A stretch of 64,000 nucleotides of DNA from Rhizobium sp. L43 (GTDB lineage: Bacteria > Pseudomonadota > Alphaproteobacteria > Rhizobiales > Rhizobiaceae): contig NZ_NWSQ01000008.1 of the NCBI RefSeq assembly GCF_002531725.1, forward strand, positions 124,001 through 188,000, written 5' to 3'. A program made the position numbers and the translations under genes. Numbering within the stretch: the first letter of the stretch is position 1; every line of letters starts with the position of its first letter. Below the pieces are notes generated by a model. The model had not been told where the DNA came from, searched no databases, and saw nothing but the letters and a program-made list of their open reading frames with translations. Shown here piece after piece: positions 7,520-18,400 of the stretch.

Positions 7520-8293
7520 GTGAAACTGTTGGAGGGCGGACGAACCGGGCAGATCTGGCGCAACGGCGATACCGTCGTCAGGCCGTCGGGCGTGTGGACG
7601 CCGACGGTGCACCGGTTTTTGCGCCATCTCGGGAGCAGAGGTTTTCGGGGAGCCCCGGAACCCATCAAGATATCACGGGAAGGCCAGGAAATTGTCAGCT
7701 ATGTCGCCGGGCGGGTCTGCGAAGACCTCGGCGATCCGTCTGTCGGATCGGAGCGCATGCTGATTTCGGCGGCCAGGCTTCTGCGGGATTTTCATTCGGC
7801 ATCTGAAGGGTTTCTCGAAGGGGATGGCGAGGTCCAGACATGGATGCTACCGCCGCGGGAGCCGCGCGAGATCATCTGCCACGGCGACTATGCGCCTTAC
7901 AATGTCGCCGCCGTAAATGATGAGGCTGTCGGGATCATCGATTTCGATACCGCCCATCCCGCACCGCGCCTGTGGGATCTCGCCTATGCGGTCTATCGCT
8001 GGGCGCCTCTGTCCGATCCCGCCAATCCCGGCGTGGCATTCGGCCTCGACGACCAGCTGCGGCGGGCGGAAATCTTCTGCTCAGCTTATGGCGCGACCGT
8101 GGAAGAAAGGCGCCAGCTTCCCGAGATGATCTGCAGGCGGCTTCAAGCACTCGTCGATTTCATGTTGGCAAGTGCCGCGGCCGGGGACGAGACCTTTGCG
8201 GAGGATGTAGCGACGGGAGACGCCCGGCTCTATCTGAACGACATCAGCTATGTCGGCATCCACCGGGACCGGCTGCTGGAAGCACTGTGCTGA
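7520..8293 (+). CDS. Aminoglycoside phosphotransferase (APH)-family kinase
   Basis: A 257-residue kinase-fold protein. The catalytic loop is HGDYAPYN and the metal-binding motif IIDFDTAHPAPRLWDLA, both as in the APH/choline kinase family. It starts at a GTG with GGGAGG eight bases upstream. The N-terminal lobe is short, without an obvious glycine-rich loop. The family phosphorylates hydroxyl groups on antibiotics, sugars or amino-alcohols. Nothing here shows antibiotic resistance, and I treat it as a small-molecule kinase of unknown substrate. It lies 26 bases after the MBL hydrolase, and its stop directly abuts the stop of the convergent corA gene. Confidence 0.82.
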   Translation: MKLLEGGRTGQIWRNGDTVVRPSGVWTPTVHRFLRHLGSRGFRGAPEPIKISREGQEIVSYVAGRVCEDLGDPSVGSERMLISAARLLRDFHSASEGFLEGDGEVQTWMLPPREPREIICHGDYAPYNVAAVNDEAVGIIDFDTAHPAPRLWDLAYAVYRWAPLSDPANPGVAFGLDDQLRRAEIFCSAYGATVEERRQLPEMICRRLQALVDFMLASAAAGDETFAEDVATGDARLYLNDISYVGIHRDRLLEALC

Positions 8294-9430
8294 TTAGAGC
8301 CACCTCCTCCGGCGAAAGAAGCCGAAAAGCCCGAGGCACAGGACGGCGATGACGCCGAGCACGACGAAATAGCCATACTGGAATTTCAGCTCAGGCATAT
8401 CGCTGAAGTTCATGCCGTAGATGCCGGCGATTGCGGTGGGCACGGCGAGGATCGCCGCCCAGGCGGCGAGCTTGCGGGCGATCGCCGTCTGCTCCGTCTG
8501 GCCGATCATCACGCTGGCCTCGAAGGCAAAGGCGAGAACCTCGCGCAGCGCATCGATATCCTCCTGAACCCGGCGCACGTGATCGGTCACATCGCGAAAC
8601 AGCGACTGGAGCGTCGGATCCATGCCGGGAAGATCGATATGCTCGTAGCGCCGGCAGACGTCGACGAGCGGCACGACGGCATTGCGCAGCCGCAGCAGCT
8701 TGCGCCGCAAAAGGTAAAGCCGCTCGATGTCGGATTTTTCCAGCTGCTCGCGCAACACCAGGTCCTCGAGCTTCTCGACTTCCTCCTGCACGACCTCGAT
8801 GACGGGCATGTAGTTATCGACGATGAAATCGAGGATCGAATAGAGAATGTAGTTCTCGCCGTGGGCAAGGGCGGCCGGCGTCGCCTCGCATCGCTGCCTG
8901 ACCGCCAGATAGGAGGAGGATTCTCCGTGGCGAACGGAGACGACATAACCGCGACCGACGAAGAGATGCGTTTCGCCGAAGACGATTTCGTCGTCCTTCA
9001 TGTGGGCGGTCCGGGCGACGATGAACATCGCCTCTCCGTAAATCTCCAGCTTCGGGCGCTGATGGGGCTGCGCCGCATCCTCGATCGCCAGCGGATGGAG
9101 ATTGAACTCGGCCTGGATCTGGTGCAGCAGCACTTCATCCGGCTCGTGCAGGCCGATCCAGACGACCGCATTCTCCCGACCCCGCCATTCACCGGCCTCT
9201 TCTATCCTGATGTCGCGGATGCGTTGCCCTTGCTGGTAAACGGCGGCAGCGACGACGCCGGGCCGTTCATAGGGCGGCGATGCCGAACCGCTGCCTTCGC
9301 GCTTGGGAATAGTGTTCCGATCCTTCAGCTGCTCCAATCCTGCGTCCTCCCATCCCGCGCGGATCAAAGATCCACAACCAACGCCGGTAGGCGTCGCATC
9401 GATCATAATGCTATTTCGTAAAACATGCAT
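8294..9430 (-). CDS. corA: CorA-family magnesium/cobalt transporter
   Basis: A 378-residue CorA-type channel. It has a large cytoplasmic N-terminal domain, a long helical stalk (residues about 200-310) and two C-terminal membrane segments. The family signature YGMNFSDMPE lies between TM1 (WAAILAVPTAIAGI) and TM2 (YFVVLGVIAVLCLGLFGF), and the tail is basic (RRRRW). It moves Mg2+ (or Co2+/Ni2+) across the inner membrane. The ATG at 9430 has GAGG only three bases upstream; an internal ATG at 9406 is an alternative start. It is convergent with the APH-family gene. Confidence 0.93.
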   Translation of the reverse strand: MHVLRNSIMIDATPTGVGCGSLIRAGWEDAGLEQLKDRNTIPKREGSGSASPPYERPGVVAAAVYQQGQRIRDIRIEEAGEWRGRENAVVWIGLHEPDEVLLHQIQAEFNLHPLAIEDAAQPHQRPKLEIYGEAMFIVARTAHMKDDEIVFGETHLFVGRGYVVSVRHGESSSYLAVRQRCEATPAALAHGENYILYSILDFIVDNYMPVIEVVQEEVEKLEDLVLREQLEKSDIERLYLLRRKLLRLRNAVVPLVDVCRRYEHIDLPGMDPTLQSLFRDVTDHVRRVQEDIDALREVLAFAFEASVMIGQTEQTAIARKLAAWAAILAVPTAIAGIYGMNFSDMPELKFQYGYFVVLGVIAVLCLGLFGFFRRRRWL

Positions 9431-9649
9431 CTGCCTCAGCGTGAGGGCTGAGCGGGTCTCGCGCCGCCGGCAAAAGCGCGGAACGGCGACCGAAATGCTT
9501 GAGACTCGTCTAATTTATCCGCGATCCGATAGCCATGCGCGGATATCCTCCAAGGAGCGAATGAGGATCGAAGAATTGTCACGCGACGATATGAAACGCC
9601 GAACGCAATACGAAGGAGGTTCCATCACCTTATCGAGGCGTTAGAAACA

Positions 9650-10360
9650 TCAGGTGTCTGTAGTGATATCGTCCCAGTCCTGATCCATATAACCGATCAG
9701 CCAGTTGAGGGCGTAGTGCCATTCATAGACCACGCCTTTGTCCAATCCGGCAGGTGGCTCTTCGCCCTTTAGTCGCGCGTTCACGGCGGCCCAATCGTAG
9801 CGGTAGATCAGGTCGGCAGCGTCGAGCAGCTCTTTCTGCGGGCGCAGCTTGGCACGGCGCATCAGCCCGTCCGTCCCCAGTTCGCGAAGCGTATTCGCAA
9901 TGGAGGGAACATCGCAAATATGGTCGGGACGTTCGAGCTCCGGCGAAATCCCCAGCGCCCACAGCATGACGTGGACACCCTCGTATCGCCAGGCGAAATT
10001 CGTCCGGTCCTGATCCGAGGGATCGGGATCATCCATGAACGCCTTTTCCCTAGGGGTGAAAAAACCTGCGGCGTCGAACTGCCGGATAAGAGCCTGCCCC
10101 ATGGCGTGGTCGCCGGTTTCGCCTTTTACGGCAACGATCGCCAGTGCGATGGTGCGCTGGACGACGAATTTCGTATTTCGGCGGGTGCTTTCGCTCTCGG
10201 GCTCGATGACCGGCAGATGATCGATGGTCGGCACGCCCTCCGATTGAAGCTGGGCGATGGATCGGGCTTTGCGTGCTTGCCCCTCATCGGCGGATTGCGA
10301 CAGGGTTGCCTGCACCGGAATGATCAGGGCAAAAAAGGCGGAAAATATGCGCTTCATCAT
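9650..10360 (-). CDS. DUF4272 domain protein, probably exported
   Basis: A 236-residue protein. The start (MMKRIFSAFFALIIPVQATLSQS) reads as a signal peptide, so the product is likely periplasmic. The rest matches the DUF4272 pattern: RRNTKFVVQRTIALAIV, then WRYEGVHVMLWALG, LRPQKELLDAADLIYRYDW and a conserved end HYALNWLIGYMDQDWDD. The function of DUF4272 is unknown. AGAGGA lies about eight bases before the ATG pair. It is divergent from the chemoreceptor gene at 10562. A signal peptide is not what I expect for this family and may be a wrong inference. Confidence 0.8.
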   Translation of the reverse strand: MMKRIFSAFFALIIPVQATLSQSADEGQARKARSIAQLQSEGVPTIDHLPVIEPESESTRRNTKFVVQRTIALAIVAVKGETGDHAMGQALIRQFDAAGFFTPREKAFMDDPDPSDQDRTNFAWRYEGVHVMLWALGISPELERPDHICDVPSIANTLRELGTDGLMRRAKLRPQKELLDAADLIYRYDWAAVNARLKGEEPPAGLDKGVVYEWHYALNWLIGYMDQDWDDITTDT

Positions 10361-10561
10361 GTCCGGCTCCTCTCATCTCCAGCGACGCAATCGATAAACA
10401 TTTCCGGCGCTACCGGGATATGGTTTGCGCAAATGCGACGTCGGTTTTCCGGAAAAGTGGTAAACGGCATTTTACAGATGGAGCAAATCGTTAAATTTTT
10501 TTTGTTAGAAAACGCCTCATCCCGTCCGGTCTGAAGCCGGAAGTTCGATCGAGGACTTTCA

Positions 10562-12445
10562 ATGCGTCGTCCAAACATCAAATCCAGTTTGCTGTTGATT
10601 TTCAGTGGCATAGCCATTCTTTTCGGTCTCGTCGCCTATCTCGCGGTCGACGGCCTTCGAAAGACGAACGGCTCGACCGAAGAGATTGCGACCCACTGGC
10701 TGCCGAGCGTGCAGGCCTCGCAGGCGATCAATCTCGCCATGACGAATTTGCGTCTCGCCTATCGTGATCACATCATCGCGCAGTCGGAGGCGGAAAAGAA
10801 AACGCGCGAAGAGGCCATCAAAGTCGCCGAGGATACAATTGGCAAATCGGTGGACGCCTATCTTCCGCTTGCGTCATCAGACCACGAGCGCGAACTGATC
10901 AAGACGATCAAGGAGAGCGTTGGAGGCTACATCGCCAGCAGCTCGCAGCTGCTCGCGCTGTCCCGCGCCAACAAGACCGAAGAAGCCGGGCAGTATCTGG
11001 GCGGCGAGATGCGCTCCTATTCGGATAAGCTCAAGGAAGCCACGACGACGCTGGTCGAATTGGATGTCAGCGGCAGCAACAAGGCCGCCGCCCTTAGCAA
11101 GGAAACCTTCGACTCCATAGAATTCTATCTGCTCGTCGCCATCAGCGTTGCAGGCTTGCTCGTTCTCGGCTCCGTCGCCTTCGTGCTGACGGGCATCGCC
11201 AATCCGATCACCGGCATCACCGCTTCGATGCGGCGGCTGGCCGACGGAGACACCGGTTCGGAGATTCCGTTTGCCAACCGGGCTGACGAAATCGGATCGA
11301 TGGCAGGCGCAGTCGAGATCTTCCGCGAAGCCGCGATCACCAACAAGCGGATGGCCATCGAAGCCGAGGAAAACCGCAACAGGGCGGAGGCCGATCGCGT
11401 TGCCGCTCAGAAGCAGGCGGAAGCCGACGCATCGGAGCGGTTGCGCATCGCCACTTCGGGTCTTGCCGCCGGCTTGAAACGGCTCGCCGCAGGCGACCTC
11501 GCCTTCCAGCTCAACGAGGCTTTCGCCCCCGATTTCGAGGCGCTGCGCCATGATTTCAATCAGTCCGTCACCCAGCTCGGTGCAACGCTGAGAGCAATTT
11601 CCGAAAGCATCGGCACGATCGACGAAGGCACGCGGGAAATCTCCTCCGGGGCGAGCGATCTTTCAAAGCGCACGGAGCAGCAGGCGGCCTCGCTGGAAGA
11701 GACGGCGGCCGCACTGGAAGAGATCACCGCGAACGTGTCGAACTCCAGCAAGCGAACCGAGGAAACGCGTACGGTCGCCACCGAGGCAAATCGCAGCGCC
11801 GGCATCTCCGCGGAAGTCGTTTCCCACGCCGAAGAGGCGATGGAGCGCATCGAGACCTCGTCGCAGCAGATTTCCAACATCATCAGCGTCATCGACGAGA
11901 TCGCTTTCCAGACCAACCTTCTCGCGCTCAATGCCGGCGTGGAAGCGGCAAGAGCCGGCGAGGCCGGCAAGGGCTTCGCGGTCGTCGCCCAGGAAGTGCG
12001 TGAACTCGCCCAGCGCTCGGCAAGTGCCGCCAAGGAAATCAAGGGCCTGATCCAGAACTCCTCCAAAGAGGTGGAAAGCGGCGTCAAGCTGGTGCGCGAC
12101 ACCGGCCAGGCCCTGAAGACCATCGGCGGCTTCATCACTCAGATCAATCACCATATGGATTCAATCGCCACCTCTGCGAAAGAGCAGTCCATAGGCCTCA
12201 GCGAAGTCAATGTCGCGGTCAACCGAATGGACCAGACCACGCAACAGAACGCAACCATGGTGCAACAGTCGACCGCGGCATCCGATTCACTCGCACAGCA
12301 AGCCCAGAAGCTTCGCGAACTCATCGCCCAGTTCAGGCTTGACGACGCGGCTTCCAGCCAGTCATCAGCCCTTCGCTCGACGGCGAGATCGATGGCGCAA
12401 CCTGCAGCCCGTTCAGCGGTGCATGCCGTCGCCGCGCGCCGCTGA
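10562..12445 (+). CDS. Methyl-accepting chemotaxis protein
   Basis: A 627-residue transmembrane chemoreceptor. TM1 is near residues 9-31 and TM2 near 183-210. They flank a periplasmic four-helix-type sensor of about 150 residues. A HAMP domain follows (about 210-265), then a second HAMP-like linker and the signalling domain with the conserved hairpin tip ([20 protein letters not shown]). It reports ligand binding to CheA/CheW. The ligand is unknown. The C-terminus ends in AARR and lacks a CheR-binding pentapeptide, unlike the receptor encoded at 25201-27131. GAGGA precedes the ATG. It is ended by the hairpin at 12477-12504. Confidence 0.93.
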   Translation: MRRPNIKSSLLLIFSGIAILFGLVAYLAVDGLRKTNGSTEEIATHWLPSVQASQAINLAMTNLRLAYRDHIIAQSEAEKKTREEAIKVAEDTIGKSVDAYLPLASSDHERELIKTIKESVGGYIASSSQLLALSRANKTEEAGQYLGGEMRSYSDKLKEATTTLVELDVSGSNKAAALSKETFDSIEFYLLVAISVAGLLVLGSVAFVLTGIANPITGITASMRRLADGDTGSEIPFANRADEIGSMAGAVEIFREAAITNKRMAIEAEENRNRAEADRVAAQKQAEADASERLRIATSGLAAGLKRLAAGDLAFQLNEAFAPDFEALRHDFNQSVTQLGATLRAISESIGTIDEGTREISSGASDLSKRTEQQAASLEETAAALEEITANVSNSSKRTEETRTVATEANRSAGISAEVVSHAEEAMERIETSSQQISNIISVIDEIAFQTNLLALNAGVEAARAGEAGKGFAVVAQEVRELAQRSASAAKEIKGLIQNSSKEVESGVKLVRDTGQALKTIGGFITQINHHMDSIATSAKEQSIGLSEVNVAVNRMDQTTQQNATMVQQSTAASDSLAQQAQKLRELIAQFRLDDAASSQSSALRSTARSMAQPAARSAVHAVAARR

Positions 12446-12476
12446 ACCAGGCGTCAGCGGGAAACCCGCCATGAAA

Positions 12477-12504
12477 GGCGCCCGGCGATTGCCGGGCGCC
12501 TTTT
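12477..12504. terminator. Bidirectional Rho-independent terminator
   Basis: Ten-base perfect GC-rich arms (GGCGCCCGGC and GCCGGGCGCC), a four-base loop (GATT) and TTTT after it, with AAA before it. It lies between the convergent chemoreceptor and NCS1 transporter genes and can serve both. Confidence 0.85.
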
Positions 12505-12511
12505 CATTTGG

Positions 12512-13963
12512 TCATGACGCGAAGGCTGGATTGCGCCGCGCGCCCATTCTCAATACGAAATAGATCGCCCCGCCGATGGCGACGCCGAAGAACCAGCCAT
12601 AGGTGCCCCACCAATCCGGCAGGATGCTGGTGAAGGTCGGCAGGATCGAGGAGAACAGCGCGCCGACCGCAAATGCGATGAAGGCATTGCCGTGCCATCC
12701 GTTCTGGAAGCGGAACTCACCATTCTCGTGGTAGAGCGCCTCGACGTTCAGCTGGCTCTTCCGGATGAGGTAGTAGTCCACCATCATGATGCCGAAGATC
12801 GGCCCCATCGTCGAACCGATGAAGTTGACGAAATGCGCCGCACCCGTCTCCCAGGGCGCGAAGGGATAAAGCACCAGAGCGATCAATGCGGCGATATATC
12901 CGCCGCGTTTGAAGTTGATCTGGCGCGGGAAGACATTGGCAAAATCGAAGGCCGGCGAGACGAAGTTCGCCACGACGTTGATGCCGAGCGTTGCGATCGC
13001 GAATGTCAGTGCCGCAAGCAGCGCCAGGAACCAGCTTTCGAATTTCGCCGATATCATTTCCGGATGCAGCAGCACCTCGCCGTATACAGTGAAGGCGGCC
13101 GTAGTGGTGACGCCTGCGACGAGGCAGAAGGCCAGGAGGTTGATCGGCAGGCCCCAGAGATTGCCTTTCCGCAGCGCCTTTTCGCTCGTTGCGTAACGCG
13201 AGAAGTCGCAGAAGTTCAGGTAAAGCGCCGCGAAATAGGTGATCCAGGTGGCGGCCACCGCGGCAAGTGCTGCGATCGATCCGGGTTCCCCCGGCACGCC
13301 GGCATCCTTGGTCTTTTCGATCAGCACGTCGCGCGGGATTTCAGAACCGAAGGAGAAGGTACCTGACTTGACGACCAGATAGACGGCCAGAATCAGCATC
13401 ATGATCCAGACGGCCGGACCGGCCCAATCCTGGAACCGGCGAACCGTTTCCATCCCCCGCTGAATGATCAGCAGCTGCAGCGCCCAGACGATGACGTAGC
13501 AGATGAGTTCGAGGGTCGAGTGGCCGAGCATGTGGCTGTTCTGATGAAAGGCAAGCAGGCTCTCGTTCCTGATCAGCAAGGCGACGATGGCCCCGGATGC
13601 GGCGGCGGTCTGCGCGCCGTACCAGAAGCAGGCGACCACCGCTCGGACCAGTGCCGGAACGTTGGCGCCGAACGTGCCGAAGGAGGCGCGCGCCAGAACC
13701 GGAAAGGGTACGCCGGTGCGCACGCCGGCATTGCCGACCAGGCTCATCAGCAGGAAGATGACCAGAGAGCCGATGCCGATGGCGATGACGAAGTTCACGA
13801 AGCTGCCGCACAGCAGGAACAGGCTCGCCGCCAGATAATAGCCCCACAGGCTGTGAACATCGGACGTCCAGACGTTAAAGATACTGAATGCACCCCATTT
13901 ACGCTCCTCGGCGGGTGCAAGATCCTCGTTGTATAACGAGGGAGACGGATTTCGAATGCTCAT
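12512..13963 (-). CDS. NCS1-family nucleobase:cation symporter
   Basis: A 483-residue inner-membrane protein with about 12 hydrophobic segments. The N-terminal signature of the cytosine/purine/allantoin/hydantoin permease family is present (SLYNEDLAP, then FSIFNVWTSDVHSLWGYY and PVLARASFGTFGANVPALVRA). It imports a nucleobase or related heterocycle with Na+ or H+. The exact substrate (uracil, allantoin, hydantoin or a purine) cannot be read from the sequence, and no catabolic genes adjoin. A GntR-type inverted repeat lies about 90 bases upstream (14050-14061). It shares the terminator at 12477-12504. Confidence 0.9.
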   Translation of the reverse strand: MSIRNPSPSLYNEDLAPAEERKWGAFSIFNVWTSDVHSLWGYYLAASLFLLCGSFVNFVIAIGIGSLVIFLLMSLVGNAGVRTGVPFPVLARASFGTFGANVPALVRAVVACFWYGAQTAAASGAIVALLIRNESLLAFHQNSHMLGHSTLELICYVIVWALQLLIIQRGMETVRRFQDWAGPAVWIMMLILAVYLVVKSGTFSFGSEIPRDVLIEKTKDAGVPGEPGSIAALAAVAATWITYFAALYLNFCDFSRYATSEKALRKGNLWGLPINLLAFCLVAGVTTTAAFTVYGEVLLHPEMISAKFESWFLALLAALTFAIATLGINVVANFVSPAFDFANVFPRQINFKRGGYIAALIALVLYPFAPWETGAAHFVNFIGSTMGPIFGIMMVDYYLIRKSQLNVEALYHENGEFRFQNGWHGNAFIAFAVGALFSSILPTFTSILPDWWGTYGWFFGVAIGGAIYFVLRMGARRNPAFAS

Positions 13964-14049
13964 GAATGCCCTCCCATATCCCCTGAGGCCGACTCGACCA
14001 CGGGCGGAAGTCTGCGCTTCATTTAGGCATCTGACAATTTAATAGTCAC

Positions 14050-14061
14050 ATTGTACACAAT
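14050..14061 (-). promoter_or_regulatory. Candidate GntR-type operator
   Basis: ATTGT and ACAAT arms separated by two bases (AC) in the promoter region of the NCS1 transporter gene. This spacing and sequence fit FadR-type GntR operators. No cognate regulator gene adjoins. Confidence 0.35.
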
Positions 14062-14102
14062 GCTGGCGGCCGCATGTACAGAGTGCTCCCAAGGCGTTCG
14101 GG

Positions 14103-15230
14103 TCATTGCGCGCCGACCACACGCCCGGCCAGCCGAAACGGACTAGCGACCGCGGCGCCGGCGGCATCGAAGACATAGGCGCCGACGTCGCCGGCGCTCG
14201 AACGCCGGCCGCTTTCGAGGGAGGCAAGCTGCGCGCCGAACTTGGCGAGCGATGCGTAGCGGTCGTGTCCGAGCCCATCGGATGCCTGGATCGAGGTGAT
14301 GTCGATGACCCGCAGCCTTTCCCTCAAAGCAGCCTCCTCGATGACGGGATCGTCGATATCGAGGCGCCCGACGCGCGCCCGCTCGCCGGCGATGAAGCTC
14401 GAGGCGACCAGCGCCCGGTCGTCCTTCGAAACAAGAAGGGATATCGGGATCGGCATCCGCCCGATATCCTTCAGCTGGGAACGGAAAACATCGACGTCGA
14501 TGTCGGGAGCGGCCAGGATCACCGCCAGTTTGGCGATGACGTCATCGCGATGCTGCAGCTTGAGCTGGCGCACCGTTTCCATGACAAGGAACCCGCCCAT
14601 GCTGTGGCCGAAAAGAATGATGCGTTTCACCTTGCCGGACGCCGAGAGCGATGTGACGAGGGAATCGAGATCGCTGCGCGAGGAGAGTGCTGCATCACGA
14701 TCGCCGACATAGCCGGCGACGGCTGCGGCCGAAGGCCAGGAAAACAGGATCGGCGCGCCCGGTATTTTGGCGTCCGCGGCGATCTGCGCGGTGCGATAGA
14801 GCGCCTCCTGGTAACTGTAATTGTAACCATGCACGAAGACGCCGATGGTGCCGTCGGGCTGCATGAAGGCGAGTGCCTCCTGCACGAAAGCGTCTTTGGG
14901 CAAGGGCTTGCGTCCGATGACGGCAAACTGCCGTTCCGGATCCGGCTTCGCGCTGGGGTAGGTGATGGCCGTGTCCTTCCTGCCGGGAGGAACCGAAAAC
15001 TCGTACTGCTCGTAGGTTGGGTTCTCGGCCCATACACTGCCGAACCCGCCCCGCACGCTGTCGGCGGTTCTGTTGGTCACAGCCAGCACGCTCACCCTGT
15101 CCGGCGCCGTCTCGGAATGAACCGTTTCACTCAGATGAACGGGCTTCAAGACCTCAGGCGATGGTCTCGTGGCGCAGCCGGCAAGCGTCGCAAGGCCGAT
15201 CGCAACGATGATGGCTGGGACTGTCTTCAT
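14103..15230 (-). CDS. Lipoprotein alpha/beta-hydrolase, DUF900 family
   Basis: A 375-residue alpha/beta hydrolase. I chose the ATG at 15230 because it begins a clean lipoprotein signal (MKTVPAIIVAIGLATLAGCA, lipobox LAGC with Cys19) and has AAGGG upstream; open frame continues further upstream without such features. The fold is shown by the oxyanion region VFVHGYNYSYQEALYR and the nucleophile elbow FGHSMGG. DUF900/COG4782 proteins are poorly characterised esterase-like enzymes. It lies 254 bases downstream of the RND permease gene on the same strand, so it may be a separate unit. The gap shows no other gene. Confidence 0.85.
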   Translation of the reverse strand: MKTVPAIIVAIGLATLAGCATRPSPEVLKPVHLSETVHSETAPDRVSVLAVTNRTADSVRGGFGSVWAENPTYEQYEFSVPPGRKDTAITYPSAKPDPERQFAVIGRKPLPKDAFVQEALAFMQPDGTIGVFVHGYNYSYQEALYRTAQIAADAKIPGAPILFSWPSAAAVAGYVGDRDAALSSRSDLDSLVTSLSASGKVKRIILFGHSMGGFLVMETVRQLKLQHRDDVIAKLAVILAAPDIDVDVFRSQLKDIGRMPIPISLLVSKDDRALVASSFIAGERARVGRLDIDDPVIEEAALRERLRVIDITSIQASDGLGHDRYASLAKFGAQLASLESGRRSSAGDVGAYVFDAAGAAVASPFRLAGRVVGAQ

Positions 15231-15484
15231 GAGCCCTTGAAGCCCTGCCGTTGGTCGCCATCGCGGAGCTGCCGTTGGCAGCTCCGGAGAATGTCGTTCC
15301 GTCATCGATCCGCTCCCCGGAAACCAAAAACTCTCGGGCCGCATGGCTCTGCCCCTCTCCTCATCCGGCATGTCGTTCCCACTCCGGCGTGGGATGGCAT
15401 CGCCTTCACCATCCCACCATTTTGTCACGGCCGTGTTGCAGCGGCCGCCGCGCGGCCATAGGCGATAGCCGTCGAAGCATGCCC

Positions 15485-18400
15485 TCATGCCTCTGCCACG
15501 GCATCGGCCTTGACATTTTCATCCCGCGGGATCCGGAACCACGCGACATAGAGCGCGGGCAGGAACAGCAGGGTGAGCGCGGTGCCGACGACGATGCCGC
15601 CCATCATGGCGTAGGCCATCGGCCCCCAGAAGATCTCGCGCGAGATCGGGATCAGCGCGAGCGTGGCGGCCGCAGCCGTCAGCATGATCGGCCGCATACG
15701 GTGTTCGGTCGCCTCGATGACCGCCTGCCACGCCGCCATTCCTTCGCTACGCAGATGCTCGATCTGCACGACCAGGATGACGGAGTTGCGGATCAGGATG
15801 CCGATCAGCGCCAGTATGCCGAGGATCGCGACGAAGCCCATGGGCGCATTGCTCAGCAGGAGTGCTGCGACCACGCCGATCAGGGCCGTCGGCGCAACCG
15901 CAAACACCAGGAACAGGCGGCTGAAGCTCTGCAGCTGGATCATCAGGATCGTCGCCATCGTAAAGAGCATCAGCGGAGCGACAGCGGCAATCGGCCCCTG
16001 CGCCTCGGCGCTGGATTCGACCGCGCCGCCGATTTCCACCTTGTATCCGACAGGCAGGGTTTTCTGGAACTCTTCCACCTTCGGCTTCAGCTGGTCGACG
16101 ATCGTGGCCGGCTGCGTCGAACCGAGGACGGCTGCCTTGAGCGTGATGGTGGGCTGCCGGTCGCGACGCCAGATCGTCGGCTGCTCGAGCTCGTAGCGGA
16201 AATTCGCCACGGCCGAGAGAGGCACGACCTTGCCGTTGGAGGTGGAGAGCTGCAGATTCTGCAGCGTCTGAATGGAATCGCGCTCGGATGCCTTGGCCCG
16301 GCCGATGACATTGACCAGGTAGATGTCGTCGCGGATCTGCGTCGCCGTCGAACCTTCGACGATGCCGTTGAGGGCGGTTGCGATATCCTCGGAGGAGACG
16401 CCGAGCTGGCGCGCCTTGTCCTGCAGGACATCGACCTTCACGACGCGAGACGGCTCGTTCCAGTCCAGGACCATGTTCGACAGCAGCGGATGCGAACCGA
16501 CGACGCCGGCAAATTGCTGCGAGATGTCGCGAACCTTTTGAATATCGGGGCCGCTGATCCGGTACTGGACCGGCTTGCCCACCGGCGGGCCGATATCGAG
16601 AAGCTTCACGAAGGCGTCGGTGCCGGGGAAGGTCTTCGTCAGATAGTCCTGCAGCTCCGCCCGCACCTTGTCGCGCACGTCGAGCCCCTTCGTGACGATG
16701 ATCGTCTGTCCGAAGGTGACATCGGGCGTCTGCACGTCGAAGGACAGGATGAAGCGCGGCGCGCCCTGGCCGACATAGGTCGTCCAGTGATCGATATCCT
16801 TGTTGTCGGCCAGCATCTCCTTTTCGAACCTGGCCATCTGCCTGTTGGTTTCGGCGATCGAGCTGTTGTGTGGCAGGTTCCAGTCGATGACGAGCTCGGT
16901 TCTGTCCGAATTGGGGAAGAACTGCTGCTGCACCAGCCCCATGCCGCCGACCGAAAGAGCGAAAACGCCGATCGTCAGCACGATGGTGACCCAGCGCCAG
17001 CGCATCGCCAGCCCCAGAAGCCAGGAAAAGACGGCGGCGAAGCGGCCCTTCTTCTCGTGATGCGACTTCATCGTCTTCGGCAGAATGGTGACGCCGAGAA
17101 GCGGCGTGAAAAGCACCGCGACAATCCAGGAAACCACCAGCGAAACCGCGATGACCACGAAAAGCGTGAAGGTGAATTCACCGGCGGCGCTGCTGTTGAG
17201 ACCGACCGGGATGAAGCCTGCGACGGTGACGAGCGTTCCCGTCAGCATCGGAAAGGCCGTCGACGTATAGACGTGGGTGGCGGCCTTTCTCAGATCGTCG
17301 CCCGCCTCCAGGCGGGCCACCATCATCTCGACGGCGATCATCGCATCGTCCACCAGCAGCCCGAGCGCGATGATGAGCGCGCCGAGCGAAATGCGCTGAA
17401 GCGAAATGCCGGAATATTCCATCACCACGAAAGTGATGGCGAGCACGAGAGGAATGGAGATCGCCACCACCATGCCGGCGCGAAGACCGAGGCTGATGAA
17501 GCTGATGACAAGCACGATGACGATGGCTTCGAAGAGCGCGCGGGTAAAGCCGGACACCGCTTCGTCGACGACAGCAGGCTGGTCGGAGACGCGGTGGACG
17601 TCCACGCCGATCGGAAGATCGGAAACGACCTGTTTCATCCGGGCGTCGAGCCCCTCGCCGAATTCCAGGAGATTGGCGCCCTGCTTCATGCCAATGGCAA
17701 GCCCGATCGCGGGCTGGCCCTTGAATCGGAACAGCGACGAGGGTGGATCGACGTAGCCACGCTTGATCGTCGCGACGTCGGTCAGGGGGAAGAAGCGATC
17801 GTTGATGCGAAGGTTGATTGCCCGGAGGCTATCCTCGGAGGTGAATTGTCCGCTCACCCGCAAGGCGATGCGCTCCGGCCCGGCATCGACGAAGCCGGAT
17901 TGGGTGACGGCATTCTGCGCCTGCAGGGTCTGGATTACCGACTGCTGGTCGATGCCGAGAGCTGCGATCTGGCGTGTGGAGAATTCGAGATAGATCGCCT
18001 CGTCCTGGGCGCCGATCACATCGACCTTGCCGACATTGGGCACGGTCAGAACCTCGGAGCGGGCGTTTTCGACGAGATCGCGAAGCTGCCGCTGGGTCAG
18101 CCCGTCGCTGGTGAAGGCGTAGATATTGCCGAACACGTCGCCGAAGCGGTCGTTGAAGAAGGGACCGACGACTCCACTCGGGAAATCGCCCTTGATGTCG
18201 GCGATCATATTGCGGATGCGCAGCCAGGTCGGCGCGACATCCCTGGCCTTGGTCGTCGGCAGCAGCTCGACGAAGACGGTCGTCTGGCCGGCAACGGTCT
18301 CGCTCTTGGTGTAATCGAGCGATTCCAGTTCCTGGAGCTTCTTCTCGATCCTGTCGGTCACCTGCCGCGTCACCTCTTCAGCGGAGGCGCCGGGCCACTG

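Noticed and set aside
7520..8293. Reading the APH-family gene as an antibiotic-resistance gene
   Set aside because: Only fold motifs are present; there is no mobile context or resistance-type neighbour, and many APH-family kinases act on metabolites.
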